64,000 nt of DNA, from assembly GCF_032854445.1 (NCBI RefSeq), contig NC_088302.1, forward strand, positions 48,026,645-48,090,644, given 5' to 3'. Origin of the DNA: Liolophura sinensis. Lineage: Eukaryota > Mollusca > Polyplacophora > Chitonida > Chitonidae. Below are positions 45,401 to 57,400 of this stretch, in pieces. Within the stretch, counting starts at the first letter, position 1; every line of letters starts with the position of its first letter. The position numbers and the translations under genes are program-made. The notes under the pieces are model-generated. The model saw only the letters and a list, made by a program, of their open reading frames with translations, did no database searches and was not told where the DNA came from.

Positions 45401-48400
45401 TGCCGCGAACGTTGAAGTCGCCATTTCCTCTCCGACTGAGCTTCCGTCTGCAATCAAACGCTACCAGGACGTGCTACAGTATGCTGGGAGGGCTGTAGAC
45501 TTTGTGTATGGCATAGGCCTATATATGGCCCCCAGCAACATGCTTCTGCAGATCGGCCATGTGGCGAACTACAACAACAAAATCGTCGTGGCCACGAGGA
45601 CCAGAAGCTAGGCGCTAATGACGGTGTAAACGCTAAAGTGCCGCCCACTTTGCACAAGCGCGCACCTTCACACGGGATCGTTGAGCAACAAGAAAGCGCC
45701 CCACCACCCACCGCGCACGTTCAGCATGTTGCAGCCGCCGGAGGCAAACAAGAACCCCTATTTCCAAACCAGAAGAATCACGATGCGGAGAAGACAACCA
45801 TCGTCGTCGGTGGAGTTGGTATCGGCTTACTGCTGCTGTGGACTATGCATTAAATACTTGCGAACAGCCATGAGCATTAGACCACCTACTGCGACGACTA
45901 GAGCCCAGACATTATCGGCCGGCCACCCAGCCGCATTCCCGAGAAGGTTCAGTAGCCAGGACACGATACTGCCAATAATACCCGGAATCGCAGCGGCAGC
46001 CTTCCCAGCGAGCTTGCCAAGGGCGTGCGCCAGGAACTGGATATGCTTTTTCACCCATTCTTTACGACCATGCCCGTCGGATGGAGGTGGCGTTGGCTGG
46101 ATGCCCGCGCCGAACCCGCCAGTCAGCGCCAACTTTATCGCTAGCCCCAGTGTCGAGATCGACATCCCAATTGCCGTGAGAATGGAGACCACGGTTATTC
46201 CCTGCTCCCGGAAGAGGGTGTGGACGCGCTCGGCCTGAGTGGTATCCTTGTGTAGGATGCGATCGATCGTCTGCTTGATTCGGCGTATTTGCGTGCGCAG
46301 GGCTTCGCCCGTTAAAGAGGCTGCTTCAAGCCGGGCCTCCCTCTCGTCCTCGAGATTCCTTATCCGGTCTGCGATCCGGTGCCGGGAGAATTCATCAGGG
46401 GGCTTCCTCCAAATTCTGTTTTTGTTTTGCGATGTCCTTAGCGAGACTTGACAGCTTGGCGAGGTTATTCGCGTGTTCGCCTTCCGAGGTCTGCAGTGCC
46501 TTGTCAAGCCCCAGAAGTTCTCGCATGGGAAGAGGAGGGTCGTTTATCGTTGAAAGAGGCCGCTCGACCTCACTATCCGTCAAGCTTGTTTCCATTATGT
46601 GGACAGCATCAGCGGCCTTTTTCGCTGGTTGGTTTAAATCCTTCAGCTCCATGATATCTGCCTCGGCGGCCACGGCACCGAGTTCTGAACTCGCAGTCTC
46701 AAGGGCTGCGACTGCTGCTGGAGGAAATGATGGCTGTTCTCTTCTTTTCCAGTCTATAAAGCCCAGCCCCCCTTCCCCCCTAACAACATTAACCCCTCCT
46801 TTATTGGCGACTGTTGAGAGGGCTAGCTGTTCACCTGTTTTTTTTGTTGATGATGTCCAGATTGGGGTGGGCCACGAGTCGCAGACTCGCTCAAACTTCG
46901 TGTAATTGCGAAAGAGGGGGGTAAGGCTGGGATCCGCCTTCGCCAAGGCATCGTAATCATCATTCACGGCGGCCTGCGTCAGCTCTCGTTGAAGGTTTCT
47001 GGCGGCCGCACCCCGGCTTTGTTGCTCGGGAACATCACCACCCGCAGGGAGAGTGGTCTGCTCGTCGTCGATGTTGTTGTCCTCTTGGGCGTCGTCGAAC
47101 GCCTGGTCACCAATGTCAATGTCTGCCATAATCTTCGTATTGAACATTGCAAGGTATGCCTTCAATACAACAATGGATGCATACGGACGCAGGTTAAACC
47201 CCTTCAGAACACCCCGTAAGCCTCTCGGGGTACAAGGTGTACGGCAGTCCTTGGCCGTTACCAACAACCCGAGTGAGATCGACCAGAATCAACAACTCTT
47301 GGTCCGCTTCCCCAACCTCGGCGCAAATGACGTCATTGTGCCCCGTTCCGTGCGCTTGGCCTTCTCGATCACGATCAATTCATCCGACCCGAACGCTACA
47401 GTGGTCGGGAATTTCGGACGCGCAGTAGTCAAGAAAACCACGATCAGAATCAGCGGGAATGAGGTAATGTCCATCGACGACTCTGATGTGTTTCATTGCT
47501 ACAGCGACTTATGGCTGACCAAAAACGAACGGCAGAATGCGGCCTACCAAAGCATCGGCAGCGAAAACATGCTTAAACTTCGAGTCGGAGCGGAGGACGC
47601 AAGTGACGACGATGCTGAAGAAAAAGCCATCGCATGCGCCTTTGGCAGCCGGTTCCAAATCCCGCTAGACTTTGAGCTTCTAGATAGCCACATGCCATTC
47701 TACCAGAGTGCCTTGGCCGACCGACTGGAGTACGAACTGACTTTTAACGATTACGACCGGGTCATCCAGACAACAGACAATGCCGACGCGACTTACACCA
47801 TCGATTACATCAGCCTGGAGTTCGATATGGTCACCGAAGAGGAGCTTTCTAGACAGATCCGCACCCAGTTTGCCGGGGGCGTCTCCATACTGTATGATCG
47901 CGTCTTCCGCCACCGAAAGTTTGTGAAGGACAAGTCTGATACTCTCTGGAACATAAACCTGAACACGCCCGCAAGAGCAATGAAGGGCATCATCATGCTG
48001 TTTGAGACTAAAGGAACCCCGTGGAGGAGGAGGTCGGAATCCTTCTACAACCCGAAGATCACCAAAGTAGAAGTCACAATAGAAGGGGTCCCCAATCAGC
48101 CGTACAGCCAGGGCATGCGGGCGTACCAGCAATGGGGCGAGGTCCAGAAGTTCTTCGCCAGCTCACCCCTACGGAAGCGGGACCCTGAGGTGGCCAGGGT
48201 CATAATGACTTAGGACTGGCAAACGTCTCCCTGGAAGAGTTCTTCACGCACAAGAACGCCTTCTGGCTTGACCTTCGGCCAAGCGACGATGACGAGCTGC
48301 ATGGCAGTGGGAGGCGTGTTCTGAACGCCAGCGAGTGGATTACGATACAGGTGACAAAAGAGAAAGAAGATCCCGTCGTGTTGAACGTATATCTCTATGT

Positions 48401-51400
48401 GATCATGGACGCAAAACTGTACACCCAGAATGGTAGATTCGTTAGCGCGCTTTATTGATGACGCCCACTTCGCGATTATCTGTGGGCAGACGAACTGCGG
48501 CAAAAGAGTCTTCGTGCTGGACCTGCTTGAGGGCCCTTTCCGCGGTTTCTTTCATTACATTGTGATCCTGTGCCCCACTCTTAAGCATAACGAGGCGTAC
48601 CGGCGGCGATGGATACTGTCTGGCCCTGAGGTCTATTGTTTTGACCCCGGCGAGCGGCTGAACAACTGTCTGACAGCTTTCTACAGATTGTTCGAGGGGG
48701 AGACCACCCTATACATCATCGATGATTATAGCGCGTTGGAGGCGATGAAGAAGAAACAAAAAATGCTGTCATTCATGGCTTTCTCGGGCCGTCATGCAAA
48801 GCAAAGCGTCTGGGTCCTCACTCAGAAATACAATACCGTCCTGAAAGACTTTCGCGAGCAGACAAGGTGGGTGGCTTTATTCCACTGCAAAGATCGGCAC
48901 TCGTTCAACGAATGCCTGGAGGAGAACCACATCATCGAGGCCGAGAGCGAAAAGGCAGAGGTTCGACAGAAGCTCAAGAACTATCCGCATTCTAAGATCC
49001 TGCTAATGACTGATACGCCCGGCACATCTAAGATTATATATTAGACGTAATCGCCCCTTTCCAATGAAGCATGGATACCGACGAGCTTATAATAGACGAG
49101 ATTCTGGGCGCAGAGGAGGAGCCCGGCCGAAGCCAACAGCCCGGCCGAAGCCAACAGCCCGACCCCAGCCAACAAGATGATGCACGGCTGCTCAGGGATA
49201 TGCTGGCGGCACTTGCGGTGGGTGGGCAGGCTAAGCGATATCTGGGAAAAGACGTAACAGCCGCTGAGATCGACGCCATGAGCGACGAAGACGTTGAAAG
49301 GCTGTACTCCCGGTACGAGGCTAAGTTCGGTGCGCGGATGGTTAACGGTCTCGGAGGTATGTTCTTGAGATCATATGTAAGGGCGGCCAGCTGGCTCCTA
49401 TTAATCCCACCCGAGAATCGACCAATGCTCATGGCACAGCTCGCCACCGACCCATTTGTTGAACAGGCGCTTAGCAGTGCTGGCTGCTGAATATACTACT
49501 GCTATGGTAAGTACTTAGCACCGTTAACCATGGCGCTGACCACTGCTGAGCACTGCTCATTCCAACACCACTGCTGTCCTAGAAATCAGCCGTATGATAA
49601 AGAGGAATATGAGTACAACGAATCCGGAAGGCCCGAAGGAAGCAGAGGGGGTGACAGCGGATTCTACGAATGACGGCCCTGCGAAGAATCCCAAAAAAGT
49701 CGCTGCGGGTCGAGCGGGTGCTGCAGGGAGAAAAGCCAAGGCTGAAAAGCTCAAGGACGAGCTTCGCGAGGCAAAGGCTGCTTTGCTTGGCGCAGCTGAT
49801 TCCACCAAGAAACAGGCGAAGGAACCGGATTCTACCAAGGAGGGGGGAGACACAGATTTTGCGAAGGAACCGGTTTCTACGAAGGCACACCACATCACCC
49901 ACTGGAGGGCGCCCCTGGCGTTATTAGGCGTTGGCAGCCTTGCAGTGCTAGTGTTGCTACGCGTGTGGTGCAGCCGCTATACAGCACATGGAAGAGGTGC
50001 AGATATTACGCCGCAAAAAGATATCACGCCGCAAGAAAAGAATCTCCATTTGAATACACGTCGCGACCCTTTCTATATAGAGCAGCATGTCTACTCCACC
50101 CAGTGACGGAAAAGTGCTAGTCAACGCGGCCTACCACGCCGCTGTGGTCTCTCTCCTGGCTACCGGGTACGCTCGTCTCGGCCAGATGTTCCTGAAAGGA
50201 GCCCTCCCGAAGCTGGACTTAACACCCCGTGACGTCGGTATGGTCATTGCAGATGTAGGCCTGGCCATGTTTTCGAAGGAACTGCTAATTAAACAAGGGC
50301 GCCTTCCTCCCAATATAATCCAGTATTAATGGCCTCCATCGCAATGATGATGGGCGGCGCCCTCGTAAACGCTTTGGCCTTCAGTGGGAGCAGCTATATG
50401 TTTTCGATGCTGAGGAGTTCCGGTGTCGACGAAGAGCGGAGGCGCCATGACCGCGCTGTAAAGCAGCTCCAAGCCGCCCAGGAAAAATGGGCCCGAAAGC
50501 ACACTGAGCGCTTGGACTGGATCAACGATGAACTCCGCCGCCAGGGACACGCTGTCCAAACGTTCCGGATGTCGACACTGCAATCCGCTAGTATTCTAGG
50601 GTCACGGACAAAACTCTTACACGCGGCGCACGCGACGCACTGCTGGGCACAGAGCCACAGCTCTCCGATTTCTAAGTGCCTAGTGAAAATAAAAAACACC
50701 GCGAGATGACCTTCGTCATCCTGGGAATGTGTGTGGTTGGGGGTGTGAGTTACGGAATCGCAAAACTCACCAAGTAATCCGAACTGACTGTGCCGGATTC
50801 ACCATCGAGCTCCTCGCCGTATGGCACGCACGATCTTAGTAGTGAGGTGGTTCTGCACTCGCAAATACGCCGCAACGATTAACATCTTTTTCGTCGCAAA
50901 TCTGTTAGAGGGCTGCTAGAATATCTTGATGACATGGCCAGTAAGGTGTCTGCTCGCCTGGCTAATATCTACTACATCCCTCGTATGTACTGGAAGGGCC
51001 GCGCGGCCATCCAGAATCTTGCTACTGCGGCTAAAGTCTCCGAAGATGTGGTCCGGGCCTGGCTGGAAGAGCAGGCTATCTGGCAGATATACTTGCCCCG
51101 TCCCAGAAAAATACCGAGGCCTATGTTCCATGTTTCCACGCCGAATGACATCCACCAAGCCTATCTTCTATTTCTACCACATGATCGGCGAGGCCGGAAG
51201 CTGTATACGTACGTGCTGACAGTTGTTGATGTCGCTTCTCGCTACAAGGGGCGGAACCTCTGGCTACTAAAGATTCCAAAGAAGTCGCTGATGCTCTCTC
51301 TCGCATTTACAAGCGGGGATCCCTTCGATGGCTGAAGCTTCTCCAAGTTGACCCAGGACGCGAGTTCATGGGTGCAGTGAGCCAACTGCTGGCCAAACAC

Positions 51401-54400
51401 GATGTCACAGTCCGCCGTGGTTGCCTGGATATCCACCGAGACCAAGGCATAGTGGAGCGTTTCAACCGTACTCTGGCTGAGCTGCTCTTTGGACATCAGT
51501 ACGCCCAGGAGATGCGCCCCCGTCCCGAACAACGGTCTACTGAATGAGTGGCTCGGCTGCCCTCTGTTGTGGCCGCACTGAATAACGAGACAAGGAGATT
51601 GGTCGGTAAAAAGCCGAAAGACGCCATCAAGACAGAAGAGGTGCCACATAAGCCTTCCTCGACGGTTCCAGGTCGCCCCGTTAGACTTAATGAGCGGAAG
51701 ATCCCCGCGGGTGTTGACGTTCGTTATCTCTACCATCCTGGAGAGCTGGAGGGCGGCTGCCGTCGGACGATCCAGCGCTTACTATCGAAGGGGGACAGTG
51801 AGACCTTATTCAGGTGCTGTCCGTAGATATGGTGGCGCTCTGATCGCAGCACGTCCATACCGTGACGGAAGATCTTTTTCTCGAAGAGGGCCTATTTGTA
51901 CTGCTTATGGCGGATATGCTTTTCCACAACACCCTTTTTCACGCCCTTGGCCTTCTTTATGTTGGCTCCGTCGGCCTCCAGAATGGAATACATCTTGGGA
52001 CGCAGACATATATATTTGGCGATCGGCCGCCCCGCGCACTCGTCCTTCATTTTCCCCAAGACCTTTGCTACACTGTGCAGGGGGTGGTCTTGTGGGTAAT
52101 CTGAGATGTCGTACAGGTTTGCTTTCTCAGCCATATCCCTATAAACATTATCAGTCTGAATCTCGAGTAGCAGACTATCCGTGTCAGTTTAGAAGAGCTG
52201 GCAGCGCTCTCCGTACTTGGCCTTCATGTGGTTGTAGTAGAAGTCGTACATCAGGTGCTTTGAGAGATCTAGAATGCTCATGCCCACGTAGATAGGTCGG
52301 TTTAGGACTAGACGGGTCTTGTGCATCTAAATCGCTGCGAGGTCATCATCAAATATGTTTGCCCGTGCGAAGCTCGGGCTGGCTATCAAGCGTCGGAGCT
52401 TGTCGTCTTCTCCAGAGCGTACCAGCTTGACGTCCACGCTTCCGAAGGTTCTCTATGGTTTTTCCGAAGACCGAGTTGTTTATTAGCTTGTACAGGTCCT
52501 TCTCCAATTTACTCGCGGCCGTTTTTCGGAGCTCGGTGTTCATCCTGATATAGGGCTCCATCCAAGGGTTCTGGGCGAATCTAAGGGCCCGGTGAACCTT
52601 TGTCAGGCGCATTCCCAGAGATAGATACAGCTGTAGGTTCCGGTAGTGCAGGACGTACCGTTCCTTGTTGCGGAGGTTGGGGACCAGCTTTTCGACCTCG
52701 GTAGGCGCTTTTTTGCCGAGAAGGCCGTGCTGATAGTCTGACATTCACTCCTTCTGGACCACCAGACGCTCCGGGGCTAATGGGTACCCGTTATGTGCGT
52801 TATGTAGGTCGGCCGGATACTCTAGGTCGACCTCGAGGAAGTAACCAGAAGGACTGTCGTGGGGGTGGGTAGCAATCGTTTCACCGAGACGCTGCGCGTC
52901 ACCTATGCTCTGAAAGCCGCCCGTTGGAAGAAACTGACTCATAGCCCAGCCATATAGATTATTGGCGTCTAAGTATTGGATGTAGCTCTTTGGACTTTCG
53001 GGGTTGTATCCCTCCACCTGCGGATTATTGGCTTTGGCGTGTCGCTTACTTACAATGGAGATTCCTCCTCGCAACCCATCTTTAATGAAGAGATGTTGGT
53101 CATAGTCCGTCAACAGCTCCAGCTCTACCGCGGTCTTCTTGAACAGCGCATCCCACGAGAGACCTGGGTTCGTAAGGTAGTGAACGCGGTCCAATCCATA
53201 CTGCCGTAAACAAGTCTTCCGGAAGGCCTCAAACATATTAGCCAACAGGAGCATGTCTGTGCGGCAGTGAAGGTCTGTGTAGTCTCCCAGATTGGTGCAG
53301 TCAAATGCCTTCCATACCTGTTTCGCATGGATGTAGTCCTCATCGCTAATGCCTCCGACTTTGAGCTTACTGTAGAAAGCCTCTTTAGGTGGGAGGCTGG
53401 ACTCGTCGAAGCGCTCCCGTTAGTCCATATACTCATAGGGGTAGACGCCCTTGCGCATGAGTAACTTACGTGTTTCTTCGGCAGGCTCATATCTGGCTGT
53501 GATGTGGAAAGCCTCAGGTTTGTTGGCCTCTACCAGATTGTCAAGGGAAGCCGGTAAGAGTTGAACGCTGTCGATGAAGCGGAGCTGCCCCAGCGAGAAG
53601 GAGATGTACTTTTCCGTGTTGTTGGGGATGCAAGAGATGCGGCCCTCCACCTTACTTATGGCTTGCATCAAGAGGTGGCCGTCGTAGCCCCGTAGGTTGT
53701 GGAAGACTACTGGTATGGCTGTCTTAGGACCCAGCCGCAACTTTAGGTTGCATGTGTTATGGGCCGCGCCTCTGTACTTGCCGGTGATATGGCACTGATT
53801 GCGCACAGAATAGACGCCTAGAGGCTTTTCACACACGTGACAGGTTGCGACGTTGTTGTGGGCCTGCCAGTCCTGCGGAGTCATCCTCATGGCTATAGGG
53901 TTAGCTAGAACATTTTTGATTTCCCGCTCCTCCTGCGGAAGCTTTGAGGAAGTGTTCCGTCGCGTCAGAGCCTCTGTATTCCACGGGGGGTTTTGTGCGG
54001 CCGTCGCAACGCACCACAACATAGCAGTAACTACATGACTCGTGGTGCTGAGTCTTTTGAGTGCTGCTCTCTGTAGGTGACGGTGGCGGGCCTTCAACCT
54101 TTTTGGTCAGGGCCTCAAAGTCGGCATATATGATGAACGGAGCCGGTAGCTGTTTGTGGTGGTTCTGAAAGGTGAACTTGTTTTCCCCCTCCTGGGGCAT
54201 CTCCACCCTCACCACCGTCTATATCCCACAGCATTCCGGCTTATGCGCCTCGAGCAGATCCTCCCTTGTGTAATCGTGTAGACACCGCTCACAGAAGTGT
54301 TTGTGATTTCGTGTCTTACTTTCTGGGAACAGGAGACGATCGAGATCTTTTATCCACGTATAATGGAATTCGCCTGCCTTCCCAGTCAGCAGCAGATTGA

Positions 54401-57400
54401 TTCGGGGCGTGCCACCGGGCTGCTTGCTGAGACGATGCACGATCACACCCTTGTCCCACCCGAACACGTTGATGGCGAGGTCGTTCTTTTCCTCCACTTT
54501 AGGGATCTGAGAGACGGGTGTGGGGGCGTCGATCCCACTAAAGTCAAGACCATCGTTGGTGGGATACTTTGTTGGTCTCTGAGGGCTCCGGGCGGCCGGA
54601 AATAAGGCAGACTGGAGTGCCCATCGGAGGCAGTCGCCGTCTTTGTTCTTCACGTTGATGACTGCTTTCTTGTTAATCACAGCTGCAGGTAGGGGGATGG
54701 AGGAACCGCCTCTCAGCGGCTGATGCCTTGCAATGTCAAGCCAGAGTGTTTGCACGCTATTTACAACCCACCCTGACTCTCGCTGCGTCCATTTTTCTAG
54801 CGCCTCCTGGATGGTGGGGAAGACCTTATCTAGAGCCCCGTCAATGTCACCGACCTCTAGGAGGTCCTCCTGTTTGCTGCGGAGTACTGGGTTGGTATAC
54901 TCTTCACTGCCATCGACGCGGGCCTTTCGCAGCTGAACCCTGAGGCCTAGTTGGAACTTAACCCCGTTGAGTGCCAGGAACTCTTCTTCTAGCTTCTGGC
55001 GAATACTGGGTCGAATTTCTTCTAAGAATGCTACGGGGTCCGTCCAAACACCTCCGGGTACGCCCATCTGCCAGACTCGGAGGAGATTCCTTATGGCCCT
55101 GCCGTTTATAATGAATTCTAGTTTCTTTTCACCCTGTATTCCACCTAGCAATTCATCCAACTGCTCGTTACGGAGGAAGTTCCTTGTTGTCTTGCTTCAA
55201 CTCCTCGTTACTTCGGGAGTTCTTGCTGTCTTGCAGCCGCTTCCACTTAGCCACAGCCGTTTTATGCCTGTCGAGGATCCCCTGCAACTCTTCCAAGGCA
55301 TTGCAGGACCGTGGGTGCTTGGGCCGCACACCTAGGAGCGTGTCAAACTCCTCCCGAAGTGCTCGCGCTTTTTGATGGTGCCTCATTGTATGCGCCGTAT
55401 GCCTAGTGGCAATGCCTCACTAATATGAAATTTCGATAGCCGCCAGGTGTTTGTACTCGCCGTTGTGCAATATTGTCGTATGCCTAGTGGTGTCTCTCTA
55501 ATATGAAATTTCGATAGCCGCCAGCCGTTTGAACTCGTCCAAGAAAGCCTTGCGCCTCCGCTGCCTTTCACGCGTCTAAGCATTATGATATCCACAGGCC
55601 CTGCAAAGCCGAAATTGGTTTTTAACGCCCCGACCACAGCGAATACATGGCTGGTTGCCAGGACCTTTCCGCAGACGGTATAGGTGGAAGCTGCAGTACT
55701 CCCCCAGACCACTCTTACCACAGAGCTCCGTGGAGTCGATGAAAAGCCACCGGCAATTTTTGAGACTCTTTGGCATGTTGTCTTGCTTCCCAGCCGTTTA
55801 ATACCTGTCGAGGAACCCCTGCAATTCTTCCAAGGAAATGCGGGACCGTGGGTACCTAGGCCGCACGCCTATGAGCGTCACATACTCCTTCCGTAGTGCT
55901 CGTGCTTCTTGGTGATTGGTTATTGTACGCGCCGTTGTGCAATATCGCCGTGTGCCTAGTTGCGATGTCTCTCTAATATGAAATTTCTATAGCCGCCAGA
56001 CCCTCCTCTGGGGAGCTGGGGGCCTTTATTTGTTCTGGGAAGGGCCCCAAGGGGAGGGTGCGCCAGAACCTAAAGTGGGTATACGCCTCAAGATGGGGCT
56101 GGGAGCCCCTATTTGCCAGGAGGAGGGTGTTCAGGGAATGGGGCTTGGGAGCCTCTATTTGTTCTGGGGAGGGCCCCAAGGGGAGGGTGCGCCAGATCCC
56201 CTATTCCCTATACTACTCCATGAGACTGATTGTTGCCATGCACGTGGTAGGAAAATTCCTTATTGCGGTGCAAACTTCATGCAAATAAATAAATAAATTA
56301 CTTAATTAATATATTAATTACAATACTTGTTTCAGGGTGGCATGTATTATTTCCAAGTAGTTGACTGGTATTCGGCAGCATTAGGCACAACAACCATTTC
56401 CTTATTTGAGGGGCTGGCCATCGCCTGGGTGTATGGTGAGTACATGCATATTGAGTATATAGTGGTATATGTGGTAAGTAAAGTGGAATGCAGTGAACAT
56501 AGTGGTATATACGATGATTACAGTGATATATATAGAGTGTATATGAACAGTCAGCGAAGTTGCGCCGATTGACCATTGGTAAGTTTAATTCATGTACCAT
56601 TGAAAAGGTTTGGTTATACACTTGTTACTATTACTTGAACAAATTTCACAAAAAAATGCCGTTTAGGGTGGAAAACTGCCTTTTCATCAATAAATACAAT
56701 CTGAATATTTATTTACGCTTTCCGTGGTTAACAAAACTAGTATACCTATTTTAGATACAGTTTCACTCTACGAGGGCGTATTCATTTGAATTTTTGCACG
56801 TTTTATTTTACTATTCATATACTGAACGAAAAATGTTTAGATTTGTTTTTACAAACGCTATATTGCACTAATACCCATTGTCATTCTGATTATCCGTGCC
56901 TTTTTTGTTTGTTTGTTTTTTGCTTTTCCCATTCATAAAACTACCTTGGTCCTGTTTGTCTCCGCGTCAAGCGCATATTTGCAGTAGTGCACAATACAGC
57001 ACGCAAAGTCTATAATTAGTTTCATAACTCAGAAATTCGTGGTATTGGTGTGAAATACAAAGAAGAAACTGACGTGTTTAGGTGACATCAAAGGCCGTGG
57101 CCTTTCGTAACGATCTTCCTTCACAGCTCTGGTATAACAAAGTAATATATTTTCAGGGGCAGACAACTTTTGTGAAAACATCAAGGAAATGATGCCCACC
57201 TTACCCAACAGAGTTCTGAAAATCTTGAAATTCCACTGGAAATTTGTCCTTCCCGTCATTTGTCTGGTAAAAATATTCATGAAAGATGCCACATGGTCAC
57301 TCTCATAATACTCAGTATGAAACATAGCATCACATTCCACTGTGCACCGCTTGTCTGGTGTTAGACTTTTAGACCTTCATGTGTAACTGACAATGAATCA

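Larger units (their letters stand above)
41525..56216. mobile_element. Degenerate Polinton/Maverick element
   Basis: About 14.7 kb inside SLC6 intron 9. It has terminal inverted repeats whose outer 19 bases match (GTAGTATAGGGAATAGGGG), a 6-bp duplicated target TCCATG, and the core gene set of Polintons: integrase, DNA polymerase B, packaging ATPase and major capsid protein, with about ten further genes. Polintons are self-synthesising DNA transposons with virion genes. Genes are arranged minus (42381-44589), plus (44600-45853), minus (45827-47147), plus (47173-51826), minus (51735-55776). Polymerase, integrase and several structural genes have stops or frameshifts, so this copy cannot be autonomous. 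Composition is clearly more GC-rich than the intron around it. Confidence 0.95.

Noticed and set aside
45827-46238. Plus-strand frames overlapping the minus-strand membrane protein (for example 45681-46238)
   Set aside because: Shadows in GC-rich DNA; the minus strand carries the coherent protein features.
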